Below are positions 1 to 6,749 of a stretch of DNA of 10,323 nt, in pieces. The first letter of the stretch is position 1. Every line of letters begins with the position of its first letter. Source of the DNA: Ruminococcus flavefaciens (lineage in GTDB: Bacteria > Bacillota_A > Clostridia > Oscillospirales > Ruminococcaceae); contig SFFP01000050.1 in NCBI GenBank assembly GCA_004556875.1, forward strand, positions 1 to 10,323, written 5' to 3'. The notes beneath the pieces are model-generated. The model was not told the origin of the DNA. It did no database searches and worked only from the letters and a program-made list of their open reading frames with translations. The translations under genes and the position numbers were made by a program.

Positions 1-809
1 ATGTGAGAGCCGACAAAGATGTATATGCCTATTTTCAGTCTATGGGTTACGAGATCATTGATGAGATTGAAGCCTATGATGGCATTCATGGCGTGTTCTC
101 GCACAAGGATAATGAGGGCAAGACCTATGTGAAGATTGGCTATCATGAGGGGCTTGTAGATTCAAAAACATGGCTTACCGTTCAGGATAAAAAAGCCCAT
201 AACAAGAAGTTCCCGAATAACGGCAAGGCAAAAAGCTCTTGGCTCGCAGGATTGCTGAAATGCTCTCACTGCGGTTATAGCATTCAGCTTAACATTCAGC
301 ATAACAAAACAGGAACGAGAACTTGGAAATATCTGATTGACTTCGGTTTCTCTACTCTCAACGGCTGCAAACGGCGTACCCTGAAAACAAAGCTCGATGA
401 CGTAGAGGAAGCTGTCTACATGGCTATGTGCGATAAAATAAAAAGCCTTGAGGTCACAAGGCACGAGGATAACGCTCCCGATGCCGAAATGGAATCCCTC
501 AAAGCTGAGATACTGAAATATGACGATTATATTCACAAGTTGATGGACAAGCTCCCTGATGCCGATGATATACTGTTTGCCTACATTCAGAAGCGTGTCA
601 AGGAGTATCACAAGGCAAAGTCCAAATTGGAAAACAAGCTCCAGACGAAATGCCGTAAGCATAAAGCTATCGACACGAAGCCCCTGAAAGAACCACTGAA
701 GAATTGGGACAGCCTAACGATTGAAGCAAAACACGAAGTCGCTGTCATGATGATTGATGCCGTTTATGTGTCCGATGAGGACGGTATTCATGTTCAGTTC
801 TGCATCTGA
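1..809 (+). CDS. Large serine recombinase/integrase, C-terminal part (5' end outside window)
   Basis: This is the C-terminal part of a large serine recombinase, the family that integrates and excises prophages and conjugative elements. The catalytic serine domain lies upstream of the window. The frame is open from the first bases, and the GTG at base 3 (followed by RADKDVYAYF) is most likely an internal Val codon, so this is a partial gene rather than a short one. Counting from that codon, residues 1-60 are the end of the recombinase domain (KTWLTVQDKK). Residues 80-125 form a zinc-ribbon region with CSHC (C87, C90) and a third Cys at 122. The usual Cys soon after the YL motif is not seen; the sequence there is YLIDFGFS. 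Residues 160-220 are charged and helical, consistent with the coiled coil of this family. The gene converges on a secreted-protein gene only 25 bp away, the usual position of an integrase at the end of its element. Family assignment is fairly sure; the element type is unknown. Confidence 0.85.
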   Translation, partial: VRADKDVYAYFQSMGYEIIDEIEAYDGIHGVFSHKDNEGKTYVKIGYHEGLVDSKTWLTVQDKKAHNKKFPNNGKAKSSWLAGLLKCSHCGYSIQLNIQHNKTGTRTWKYLIDFGFSTLNGCKRRTLKTKLDDVEEAVYMAMCDKIKSLEVTRHEDNAPDAEMESLKAEILKYDDYIHKLMDKLPDADDILFAYIQKRVKEYHKAKSKLENKLQTKCRKHKAIDTKPLKEPLKNWDSLTIEAKHEVAVMMIDAVYVSDEDGIHVQFCI

Positions 810-834
810 TCGGTGCAGATTTTGAGATTATTAT
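1..834. mobile_element. Inferred end of an integrated element carrying the serine recombinase
   Basis: This is inference from position. Integrase genes usually sit next to an attachment site, and this recombinase stops 25 bp from a secreted LRR gene that lacks the dockerin found in its paralogue. The junction probably lies somewhere between about 810 and 915. No direct repeat or core site can be defined, because the other end of the element is outside the window. The right edge given here is nominal. Confidence 0.35.
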
Positions 835-1707
835 TCATAAGGTTTCCAGATGGGCAGTCTTATATGGTTCGCTTCCTATATACACTCTTGCGCTGACGCT
901 CTCAACATAAACGGCTGTGGTAGTAGTTGTGGTGGTTGAGGTAGTTGATGTGGTCGTAGTAGTTGTTGTGGTCGTAGTAGTTGTAGTGGTTGTAGTAGTT
1001 GTTGTTGTAGTCGTAGTTGGCTTTGCAGTAGTGGTTGTAGTTGTTGTCTGCGGAACAGTGGTCGGCGAACCGCTGAGTGCAACAAAGCGATAACCTGACT
1101 CATTGCAGAATTTCTCAACTGAACCGCCCTTATAACCGCTTATCGTACCGCCGAAAGCAACTGTGCCATTTGAATATCTGTTGCAGATAGTCTCTTTTGC
1201 ACCAACGATACGGCAGTCAGGATTGCGTATAGTAACAGTCCTCAGCGCAGAACAGTCCTTGAAAGCATCTGCTCCGATAGTTTCGGTCGCCGCAGGCAGA
1301 TCTATTGTCCCCAAACGCAGACAGCCTTCAAAAGCTCCTCTTGCAACGAGCTTTAAAGTCGAAGGTATCACAACAGTCCTGAGGTTTTTACAGTCTGCAA
1401 AGCCTGCTGCACCGATACTGGTTATGCCCTCAGCTATATCCACTGAGGTTATCTGGCTTCTTATCGAGTTCCACGGAGTATTTGTACTCATCTGCCAGTT
1501 TACCATATCGCCTGTGCCTGTGATGGTAAGCTTGCCATTATCGAATGTCCACTGTGCATTGTCTCCGCAGACCCCCGACTGACCAACGGTATTATCCTCA
1601 AGCGAGATCACTTGTGATACCGCCGCATCAGCATAGGTCATCGGACTGCAAAAACTTACAGAAACGCTCATTATCGCTGCCATTATAACAGCCGCAAATT
1701 TTCTCAT
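835..1707 (-). CDS. Secreted BspA-like leucine-rich-repeat protein with Thr-rich linker, lacking a dockerin
   Basis: This is a 290-residue exported protein of unknown binding target. I chose the ATG at 1707 (MRKFAAVIMAAIM) because GGAGA lies 7 bases upstream and a signal peptide starts immediately; an in-frame ATG 33 bases earlier has no such support. Residues 1-28 are a signal peptide, probably cut after ADA. Residues 41-208 are an N-terminal segment (SGVCGDNAQWTF) followed by BspA/LRR_5-type repeats with the pattern I-x-x-x-A-F-x-x-C-x-x-L. Residues 221-264 are almost all Thr. The last 26 residues (AVYVESVSARVYIGSEPYK and beyond) match nothing in the paralogue. The paralogue at 1790-2872 shares the LRR core closely but continues into a dockerin. 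The stop lies 25 bp from the convergent recombinase stop, so the original 3' end was probably lost to insertion. Alternatively, the tail could be the first strand of a different lost domain. The gene may be read through from the upstream paralogue, 82 bp away. Confidence 0.75.
   Translation of the reverse strand: MRKFAAVIMAAIMSVSVSFCSPMTYADAAVSQVISLEDNTVGQSGVCGDNAQWTFDNGKLTITGTGDMVNWQMSTNTPWNSIRSQITSVDIAEGITSIGAAGFADCKNLRTVVIPSTLKLVARGAFEGCLRLGTIDLPAATETIGADAFKDCSALRTVTIRNPDCRIVGAKETICNRYSNGTVAFGGTISGYKGGSVEKFCNESGYRFVALSGSPTTVPQTTTTTTTAKPTTTTTTTTTTTTTTTTTTTTTTTSTTSTTTTTTTAVYVESVSARVYIGSEPYKTAHLETL
916..1047 (-). repeat. ACN trinucleotide tract encoding a poly-Thr linker
   Basis: About 44 codons are almost all ACN, interrupted by an Ala-Lys-Pro and two Ser codons. 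All four Thr codons (ACA, ACC, ACT, ACG) are mixed irregularly, so the tract is repetitive in protein more than in DNA. Such linkers are common, and probably O-glycosylated, in Ruminococcus cellulosomal proteins; glycosylation is not visible here. Confidence 0.85.
1084..1587 (-). repeat. LRR-core direct repeat, copy 1 of 2
   Basis: This coding segment is repeated at 2252-2755, offset by 1168 bp in the same orientation. The protein matches over long runs such as WQMSTNTPWN and SQITSVDIAEGITSIGAAGF, and most DNA differences visible by eye are single substitutions. It marks a tandem gene duplication. Confidence 0.8.
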
Positions 1708-1714
1708 GCATATT

Positions 1715-1719
1715 TCTCC
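1715..1719 (-). promoter_or_regulatory. Ribosome binding site GGAGA that fixes the start at 1707
   Basis: On the minus strand, GGAGA is followed by 7 bases and then ATG. This favours the start at 1707 over the longer in-frame ATG at 1740, which would place 11 hydrophilic residues before the signal peptide. Confidence 0.6.
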
Positions 1720-1789
1720 ATTCATAAGCGCCGTATACACAAACGCTTTATTGATTTCCCCTATGCATTCCCTATAAAAAGATAAAAAT

Positions 1790-2872
1790 TTACTTTGCTA
1801 AAAATTCCGATAATGAAACTGCGTTTTCTCTGTTTGCAGATGCATAAGCGTAATAAGCCAGTATTTTTGATGCGTCAACAGAATCTGTCTTGCCGTTTTT
1901 GTCAACATCAGCCGCTTTGTTTTCCTTTTCGCCGAAGTTTCCGCTCTTTCCTGATGAAAGCAGTGCATACTCGGCAAGGACCTTGCTTGCGTCAACTGAG
2001 TCTATATGCTTGTCGTTGTTCACATCGCCCAGGAGGTAGTCATCATTCTGAGGCTGTGGTACTGTAGTTGTTATCGGAACGTTAGTGGTAGTAATAGGTG
2101 CAGTAGTTGTTGTTGCTGAAGTAGTTGTTGTTGAAGTTGTGGTCGTAGTTGTTGTGGTCGTAGTCGTAGTTGTCGTTGTTGTCGTTGTTGTAGTGGTCGT
2201 AGTAGTTGTGACAGGCTGCTGTGAAGTTACGGGAGCGCTGCTGAGTACAGTAAAGCGGTATCCCGACTCCTTGCAGAACGCCTCGGCAGTCGAATCCTTA
2301 TAGCCGCTGATAGTGCCGCTGAATACAGCTAAGCCGTTTGAATACCTGTTGCAGATAGTCTCTTTTGCGCCAACGATATGGCAGTCGGGATTACGTATAT
2401 AAACAGTTCTCAGTGCAGAGCAGTTCTTGAAAGCATCTGCGCCGATAGTCTCAGTCGCCTCAGGTATATCAACACTTGCCAGTCTTGTACAGCTATCAAA
2501 TGCTCCTCTTGCAATAAGCTTTATTGTCGACGGTATCACTACAGTCCTGAGATTTTTACAGTCCGCAAAGCCTGCCGCGCCGATACTTGTTATACCCTCA
2601 GCTATATCAACCGAGGTTATCTGACTTCTTATCAAGTTCCACGGAGTATTTGTGCTCATCTGCCAGTTTACCATATCGCCTGTACCTGTAATGGTAAGCT
2701 TGCCATTTTCAAATGTCCACTGAGCGTTGTCTCCGCATACTCCCGACTCGCCCACCATATTCTCCGACACAAGAATATCAGCAGCAGGAGCACCTACAGC
2801 ATTTACAGGAACAGCGGTCAATGACGCAAAACACATTGCTGCCGAAATGACAGCTGATACGACCTTTTTCAT
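1790..2872 (-). CDS. Secreted BspA-like leucine-rich-repeat protein with Thr linker and C-terminal type I dockerin
   Basis: This 360-residue exported protein would be anchored to a cellulosome-like scaffold. Residues 1-25 are a signal peptide (MKKVVSAVISAAMCF, probable cut after VNA). Residues 40-207 hold the same segment as the neighbouring paralogue, with BspA/LRR_5 repeats (SIGAAGFADCKNL, ARGAFDSCTRL, IGADAFKNCSAL). Residues 222-270 are a Thr-rich linker. Residues 281-345 are a type I dockerin with two calcium loops: D283, N285, D287, D291, D294 and D322, D324, N326, D330, D333. Each loop is followed by an ASK-(V/I)-LA helix. There is no catalytic module, so it is a non-enzymatic component; LRR-dockerin proteins are known in cellulosome-forming ruminococci. 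AGGAGG lies 8 bases before the ATG. It is 72 bp after trkH with no clear promoter or terminator between, so it may have its own undetected promoter or be read through. Cohesin partner and LRR ligand are unknown. Confidence 0.88.
   Translation of the reverse strand: MKKVVSAVISAAMCFASLTAVPVNAVGAPAADILVSENMVGESGVCGDNAQWTFENGKLTITGTGDMVNWQMSTNTPWNLIRSQITSVDIAEGITSIGAAGFADCKNLRTVVIPSTIKLIARGAFDSCTRLASVDIPEATETIGADAFKNCSALRTVYIRNPDCHIVGAKETICNRYSNGLAVFSGTISGYKDSTAEAFCKESGYRFTVLSSAPVTSQQPVTTTTTTTTTTTTTTTTTTTTTTTTTSTTTTSATTTTAPITTTNVPITTTVPQPQNDDYLLGDVNNDKHIDSVDASKVLAEYALLSSGKSGNFGEKENKAADVDKNGKTDSVDASKILAYYAYASANRENAVSLSEFLAK
2063..2209 (-). repeat. ACN trinucleotide tract encoding a Thr-rich linker
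   Basis: About 49 codons are nearly all Thr, with scattered Ser, Ala, Pro, Ile, Asn and Val towards the dockerin side. Codon third positions are mixed. The tract separates the LRR domain from the dockerin and gives a spurious Val-rich reading frame on the opposite strand. Confidence 0.85.
2252..2755 (-). repeat. LRR-core direct repeat, copy 2 of 2
   Basis: This is the partner of 1084-1587. Similarity falls away sharply on both sides, in the signal peptide and in the Thr linker, so the duplicated core is more conserved than the rest of the genes. Confidence 0.8.
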
Positions 2873-2880
2873 GTTTTATT

Positions 2881-2886
2881 CCTCCT
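2881..2886 (-). promoter_or_regulatory. Consensus ribosome binding site AGGAGG of the LRR-dockerin gene
   Basis: On the minus strand AGGAGG is followed by 8 bases and the ATG at 2872. It is a full match to the anti-Shine-Dalgarno core, suggesting strong translation of this exported protein. Confidence 0.75.
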
Positions 2887-2944
2887 ATTTTAATATATAT
2901 TTCAGACCTGCACAGCACCCCACGCATATGCAGGCATCGAAAGC

Positions 2945-4381
2945 TTATCTCCTTCTCGGTACGAAAAGCATTATGAGCGGATATATCTCAAGTCTTCCAA
3001 GAAGCATATCAAAGCAGAGCACTACCTTTGAAAAGGCATTGAGTCCGCCGAGATTTCCCGCAGGACCAAATCTTCCCACACCGAAACCGATATTGTTCAT
3101 ACAGGTGATGACTGCCGAAGCCGACTCCTCGATAGTAAAGCCGTTGAGAGTCACCAGAAGCACGGAAATGCACATAAGCATGATGAACAGTATCAGATAA
3201 TTGCTTACACCGCGCACAACGTCCTTTTCAACAGGCTTGCCGTCCATTTTTACGGTAGATACAGCACGCGGATTTGTGATATATTTCAGTTCCTTGATAC
3301 CCGTCTTTATGAGTATCATTATTCTCGAAACCTTCATACCGCCGCCTGTAGAGCCAGCGCATGAACCTACGAACATGAGCATAAGCAGCAGAGTCTGTGA
3401 GAACACAGGCCATTTCGCCGTATCCGTAGTGGAAAAGCCTGCGGAAGTAATGGTAGAAGCCACCATAAAGAATGTGTGTCTGAGAGTATCTCCCACGCCA
3501 TCATACAGCTTGTGTACATTGACCGCGATTATAGCTGTAGCGGCTATGATAACGCCGAAGTAAGTCCTTACCTCTTCATTCTTGTAAGCAAGTGAAAACT
3601 TCTTTATAAGCAGGTAATAGTAAAGGTTGAAGTTTACTCCGAAGAGTACAATGAATATGGCAACGACCATTTCGATGTATACGCTGTTGTAGTGACCTAT
3701 GCTGTCTCCCCATATTGAGAAGCCGCCTGTACCTGCTGACGAGCAGGCGTGGATCACAGCGTCATACAGCGGCATACCTCCGCACAGGAGCAGTATAGCC
3801 TCTGATACGGTAAGTGTTATGTATATGCCGTAAAGGATACGTGCCGAAAAGCGCGACTTTGAAACCAGCCGTCCAACCTTTGGACCTGCACATTCCGCAC
3901 GCATCATGTGCATAGTACGCGAGTCGTTGCTTGACATAATGGCGATAACGAACATCAGTACGCCCATACCGCCCAGCCAGTGAGTAAAAGCTCTCCAGAA
4001 AAGACAGGCGCGTGACATAGCCTCAACATCGTCAAGGATAGTCGCACCCGTAGTGGTAAATCCCGAAACAGTCTCAAAGAGAGCACTTGGATAATCGTCT
4101 ATTTCCCCCGATATCACGAATGGCAGTGCGCCGATGCATGACATCATTATCCACGAAGCGGCTACGCTTACGAAGCCCTCCATAGAATACACCGAATTGT
4201 TCTTCGGCTTTTTTATCGTAAAGCCGAGAGCAATGACCATTGTTATCATGAACGGTATTCCGAACGAAGCAACAACATGGTCTTCCCCGTAAATAAAGCC
4301 TACTAATATGGGCAGAAGCATGAAAAGTCCCACGACTTTCAGTATCTGACCCATAATATAAGATATCATTCTGTAATTCAT
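2945..4381 (-). CDS. trkH: Trk potassium uptake system membrane subunit TrkH
   Basis: This 478-residue polytopic membrane protein is the potassium-translocating subunit of the Trk system, gated by the cytoplasmic TrkA ring. The length is normal for TrkH. Hydrophobic segments run throughout, and the four pore-loop filter motifs of the TrkH/KtrB family can be read in order: TTTGAT (109-114), GTGGFS (217-222), TSAGFS (312-317) and NNIGFGVG (429-436). The intramembrane Gly-rich loop GSTGGGMK (343-350) is also present. It lies 19 bp after trkA, so the two are one operon. The ATG at 4381 is the first start available, because an in-frame TAA lies 7-9 bases upstream. Its best Shine-Dalgarno, AAGGAG (4397-4402), overlaps the trkA stop and is 15 bases from the ATG. 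That is unusually far and suggests dependence on trkA translation. Transport family is certain; ion preference for K+ is from family knowledge. Confidence 0.93.
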   Translation of the reverse strand: MNYRMISYIMGQILKVVGLFMLLPILVGFIYGEDHVVASFGIPFMITMVIALGFTIKKPKNNSVYSMEGFVSVAASWIMMSCIGALPFVISGEIDDYPSALFETVSGFTTTGATILDDVEAMSRACLFWRAFTHWLGGMGVLMFVIAIMSSNDSRTMHMMRAECAGPKVGRLVSKSRFSARILYGIYITLTVSEAILLLCGGMPLYDAVIHACSSAGTGGFSIWGDSIGHYNSVYIEMVVAIFIVLFGVNFNLYYYLLIKKFSLAYKNEEVRTYFGVIIAATAIIAVNVHKLYDGVGDTLRHTFFMVASTITSAGFSTTDTAKWPVFSQTLLLMLMFVGSCAGSTGGGMKVSRIMILIKTGIKELKYITNPRAVSTVKMDGKPVEKDVVRGVSNYLILFIMLMCISVLLVTLNGFTIEESASAVITCMNNIGFGVGRFGPAGNLGGLNAFSKVVLCFDMLLGRLEIYPLIMLFVPRRR

Positions 4382-4400
4382 ATAAAGTTATAAGCACTCC

Positions 4401-5759
4401 TTAGTCGAAAATATTGCTAAGGTCGTGCATACCCTTTGTAGTGGTAACGACAACAACACTGTCGTTGACCTGAAGGCAGTCATCGCCCTTTGGGATAATA
4501 AGCTCGTTTCCTCTTACTATGCTTGCGATAAGGATACCGCTGCGTAGTTTGAGCTTTTTAAGCGGAACGTCCACATAGTCCTTTTTGTCACGGACTACGA
4601 ATTCTATAGCTTCAAGCCTGTCGTTTACCATTCTGTAGAGAGTAGTAACGCTGTTGCCCAAAGAATTCTGTCTCGCGCGGACATACTGGAGTATCTGGTT
4701 TACCGTGATAGACTTTGGCGAGATAAGGCTGTCAAGGTCAAGGGTATCGGAAAGCTGCATGAGAGACATTCTGTTTACCTTTGTTACTACCTTTTCAACG
4801 CCCTTGTTCTTTGCAAGGAGAGAGAGAAGTATATTCTCCTCGTCAATGCCTGTGAGCGTTACCACCGCATCTGCGTCGTAAACACGCTCTTCTTCAAGTA
4901 TATCATGGTCTGTGCCGTCTGCACATGAGATATCGACTTTATTCAGTCTGTCAGAGAGTTCAAGGCAGCGCTCGTGGTCTATCTCGATTATCTTTACCTT
5001 AACGCCCATTTCGATGAGCTGCTGCGCAAGGTGATATGCAACTCTTCCGCCGCCGATGAGGACTGCGGATTTTACGCGCTTTTCACGGTATGCCGCACTT
5101 ATGCTCTTGAAGAACTTTACCATGTTGCTGTGTGAAGCCGTCATGTGTATCTTGTCTCCTGCGCGGAGAACAAAATTTCCGTTAGGGATAATAAGCTCCT
5201 CACCGCGCTGTACAGCACATATGAGCACATCAAGCCTCAGTCGTCTCGAAAGCTGACTGAGTGCCACTCCGTCAAGGATACTGCCGCTTGTGATACGTAT
5301 CTCGGCAAGGTCTACCCTGCCCTTTGCAAAAGACTCGATATTGATAGCCTCGGGGTATCTCAGCACCTTAGCTATCTCGTTAGCCGCATTGTAATCAGGG
5401 TTTACCATCATGCTTATGCCAAGCTCTTCGCGCATGAATACAAGCTGTTTATCGAATTCGGGACTGCGCACACGGGCGATACAGTGTCTTGCGCCCATTT
5501 TCTTTGCGATAAGGCATGAAAGGATATTGACCTCATCTGAAGCAGTCACAGCGATAAAAATATTTGTCTTTGAAACGTTTGCTTCCTCCAGAATTTCTGT
5601 CTGAAGGCAATTGCCGACAATACCCATTACGTCGAAATCATTTGTTGCAGTTTCTACAAGACTTTCTTTCTTATCTATAATAGTGATATTGTGTTCGTCG
5701 CTGAGGACTTCTGCAAGGGCACTTCCGACCTTGCCGCATCCTACAATTATTATATCCAT
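4401..5759 (-). CDS. trkA: Trk potassium uptake regulatory subunit TrkA (two RCK domains)
   Basis: This 452-residue cytoplasmic protein binds NAD(H)/nucleotides and gates the TrkH channel. It is a tandem of two TrkA_N/TrkA_C units, the architecture of full-length TrkA rather than the single-unit KtrA. The first Rossmann motif is G-C-G-K-V-G (residues 7-12) with an acidic D29 at the end of strand 2. The second is G-G-G-R-V-A (236-241) with E259; the last Gly is Ala there, common in the second half. TrkA_C domains fall at about 150-215 and 370-450, each with an (E)LIIP-(N/K)-G strand. Start ATG at 5759 has GGAGG 4 bases upstream. It is the first gene of the trkA-trkH operon, with a consensus promoter about 60 bp upstream of the ATG. 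Confidence 0.94.
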   Translation of the reverse strand: MDIIIVGCGKVGSALAEVLSDEHNITIIDKKESLVETATNDFDVMGIVGNCLQTEILEEANVSKTNIFIAVTASDEVNILSCLIAKKMGARHCIARVRSPEFDKQLVFMREELGISMMVNPDYNAANEIAKVLRYPEAINIESFAKGRVDLAEIRITSGSILDGVALSQLSRRLRLDVLICAVQRGEELIIPNGNFVLRAGDKIHMTASHSNMVKFFKSISAAYREKRVKSAVLIGGGRVAYHLAQQLIEMGVKVKIIEIDHERCLELSDRLNKVDISCADGTDHDILEEERVYDADAVVTLTGIDEENILLSLLAKNKGVEKVVTKVNRMSLMQLSDTLDLDSLISPKSITVNQILQYVRARQNSLGNSVTTLYRMVNDRLEAIEFVVRDKKDYVDVPLKKLKLRSGILIASIVRGNELIIPKGDDCLQVNDSVVVVTTTKGMHDLSNIFD

Positions 5760-5818
5760 AATTCCTCCATAAAAGTAATGTTCGATAATATTATGAGCAG
5801 CTATATTTACTCAATTTT

Positions 5819-5847
5819 ATTATAATCCCGACTCAACTATTTGTCAA
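5819..5847 (-). promoter_or_regulatory. Consensus sigma-A promoter for trkA-trkH
   Basis: On the minus strand TTGACA (5842-5847) and TATAAT (5819-5824) are separated by exactly 17 bases. Both hexamers are perfect consensus. The expected start of transcription is near 5812, giving a leader of about 50 bases before trkA. Such a promoter predicts strong, largely unregulated expression unless an operator overlaps it; none is evident. Confidence 0.85.
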
Positions 5848-5866
5848 TAGAAACATAGCCTTTCAC

Positions 5867-5885
5867 AAGCCGAAAAAACAGGCTT
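5867..5885 (-). terminator. Weak inverted repeat after the 203-aa gene, possible terminator
   Basis: AAGCC and GGCTT form a 5-bp stem around a 9-base loop that holds a T run on the minus strand. It begins 2 bases past the stop at 5887 and ahead of the trk promoter. The T run is inside the loop rather than after the stem, so it is not a canonical intrinsic terminator. Confidence 0.25.
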
Positions 5886-5886
5886 A

Positions 5887-6498
5887 TTATTGGCTGTCAT
5901 CACCGTTTCGGCTTTTATATTCGTCCGAGAGATAATTAAATGCCCTTTTATCCATGCCTGAGCCGAAATAATTCCAGTATTCCGCATTTGTATAAAAGGC
6001 AAGCGCCGCTTCTGCAAGGTATTCCTTAGCCATATCGAACATTACATTGACGATATTTTCGTTTCCATCAGCTCTGTGTACTTTGCCGAGCACAGTCTCG
6101 ATATATTTATCTACATCTGCCTCATAAAATGTCAGTGGACTGTAGTTTATCCTCAGCGAATAATAAGACCTTTTATCAGCGCTCTCAACAGACATCTTTG
6201 CTATATTGCCGATTATCTCTTTAAAAATATCATCATTTTTTATTTCTTCATGCTGACCTGCCGTCAGACAGATATTTCTGCCGTTTTCGGCTGTTCCCAC
6301 AAGAAGCCATACTCTGCCGTATCTTTTGCTGTTCCTATCAGCTTTTTCACTGTATTCCTTTACCTGTCTGACAGCATCATCAAGGCTTTCACTGACACAG
6401 CATATCTCGCTGAGTATCTCACTGTTTTGTATGAGCTTATCAAGGTAAGACTGAGCATTTTTCTTTACATCTTCGGGGATAAGTCCTTTCCAATCCAT
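5887..6498 (-). CDS. Uncharacterised 203-residue protein
   Basis: I do not recognise the family. The protein is soluble-looking, with no signal peptide or membrane segment. It starts MDWKGLIPEDVKKNAQ and has a helical N-terminal half (residues 1-55). A short hydrophobic strand, RVWLLVGT (about 62-69), sits in a more mixed middle. The C-terminal part is rich in aromatic residues (FYTNAEYWNYFGSG). The ATG is 3 bases after the stop of the 81-aa gene, and its Shine-Dalgarno (AGGA, 8 bases upstream) overlaps the end of that gene, so the two are translationally coupled. It is the last gene of the cluster 8093 to 5887. The arrangement suggests a joint function with the 81-aa protein, but no role can be assigned. 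Confidence 0.75.
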   Translation of the reverse strand: MDWKGLIPEDVKKNAQSYLDKLIQNSEILSEICCVSESLDDAVRQVKEYSEKADRNSKRYGRVWLLVGTAENGRNICLTAGQHEEIKNDDIFKEIIGNIAKMSVESADKRSYYSLRINYSPLTFYEADVDKYIETVLGKVHRADGNENIVNVMFDMAKEYLAEAALAFYTNAEYWNYFGSGMDKRAFNYLSDEYKSRNGDDSQ

Positions 6499-6501
6499 GT
6501 T

Positions 6502-6747
6502 TTATCCTGCCTTATACTGCTCTTCAAGCCACTTTATCATCTCTTTGAAGCCTTCCTCAGAGCGCTCAAATTCAGCTTCGTGCTCTATTTCGGCTTTCAT
6601 GGAGCATAGTCTGCCGTGCCATGTCTTGCAGACAAGCTTTTCCCCATTGGCTATTTTATATGAGAAATCGTCTTTACTGCCAGAAAAGTCGTTGCCGCTT
6701 TCGAAGTAATAATACTTTGGTATCTCAAATATCTCAGAAACGCTCAC
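6502..6747 (-). CDS. Uncharacterised 81-residue protein (GTG start)
   Basis: This is a small, acidic, soluble protein with no recognised family. It has an aromatic N-terminus (KYYYFESG), a central strand-like stretch with KTWHGRLCSMK, and a C-terminal amphipathic helix (EEGFKEMIKWLEEQY). The GTG start at 6747 is supported by AAAGGAG 9 bases upstream (6757-6763). It lies 2 bases after the stop of the HAD phosphatase and 3 bases before the 203-aa gene, so it is a true operon member, not a chance frame. Its size and pairing could fit a small partner or regulator of the 203-aa protein, but that is speculation. Confidence 0.75.
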   Translation of the reverse strand: MSVSEIFEIPKYYYFESGNDFSGSKDDFSYKIANGEKLVCKTWHGRLCSMKAEIEHEAEFERSEEGFKEMIKWLEEQYKAG

Positions 6748-6749
6748 GT

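Noticed and set aside
810..834. Terminator between the two convergent genes
   Set aside because: No inverted repeat with a T run is present in these 25 bases.
916..1047. Repeat tract as a possible CRISPR array
   Set aside because: It has a 3-bp period within one open frame and no repeat-spacer structure.
876..1118. Gln/Leu-rich frame on the minus strand
   Set aside because: It is a shifted frame of the same Thr tract inside the real LRR gene.
1708..1740. Longer start for the dockerin-less LRR gene (MYTALMNGEIC)
   Set aside because: It puts 11 extra residues before the signal peptide and lacks a ribosome binding site, whereas GGAGA precedes the ATG at 1707.
2085..2303. Open Val-rich frame on the plus strand
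   Set aside because: It is the antisense of the ACN Thr tract; no ribosome binding site and no sensible protein.
2378..2824. 148-codon open frame on the plus strand
   Set aside because: It is antisense to the LRR-dockerin gene, with a Cys/Tyr-rich composition typical of a reverse-strand artefact.
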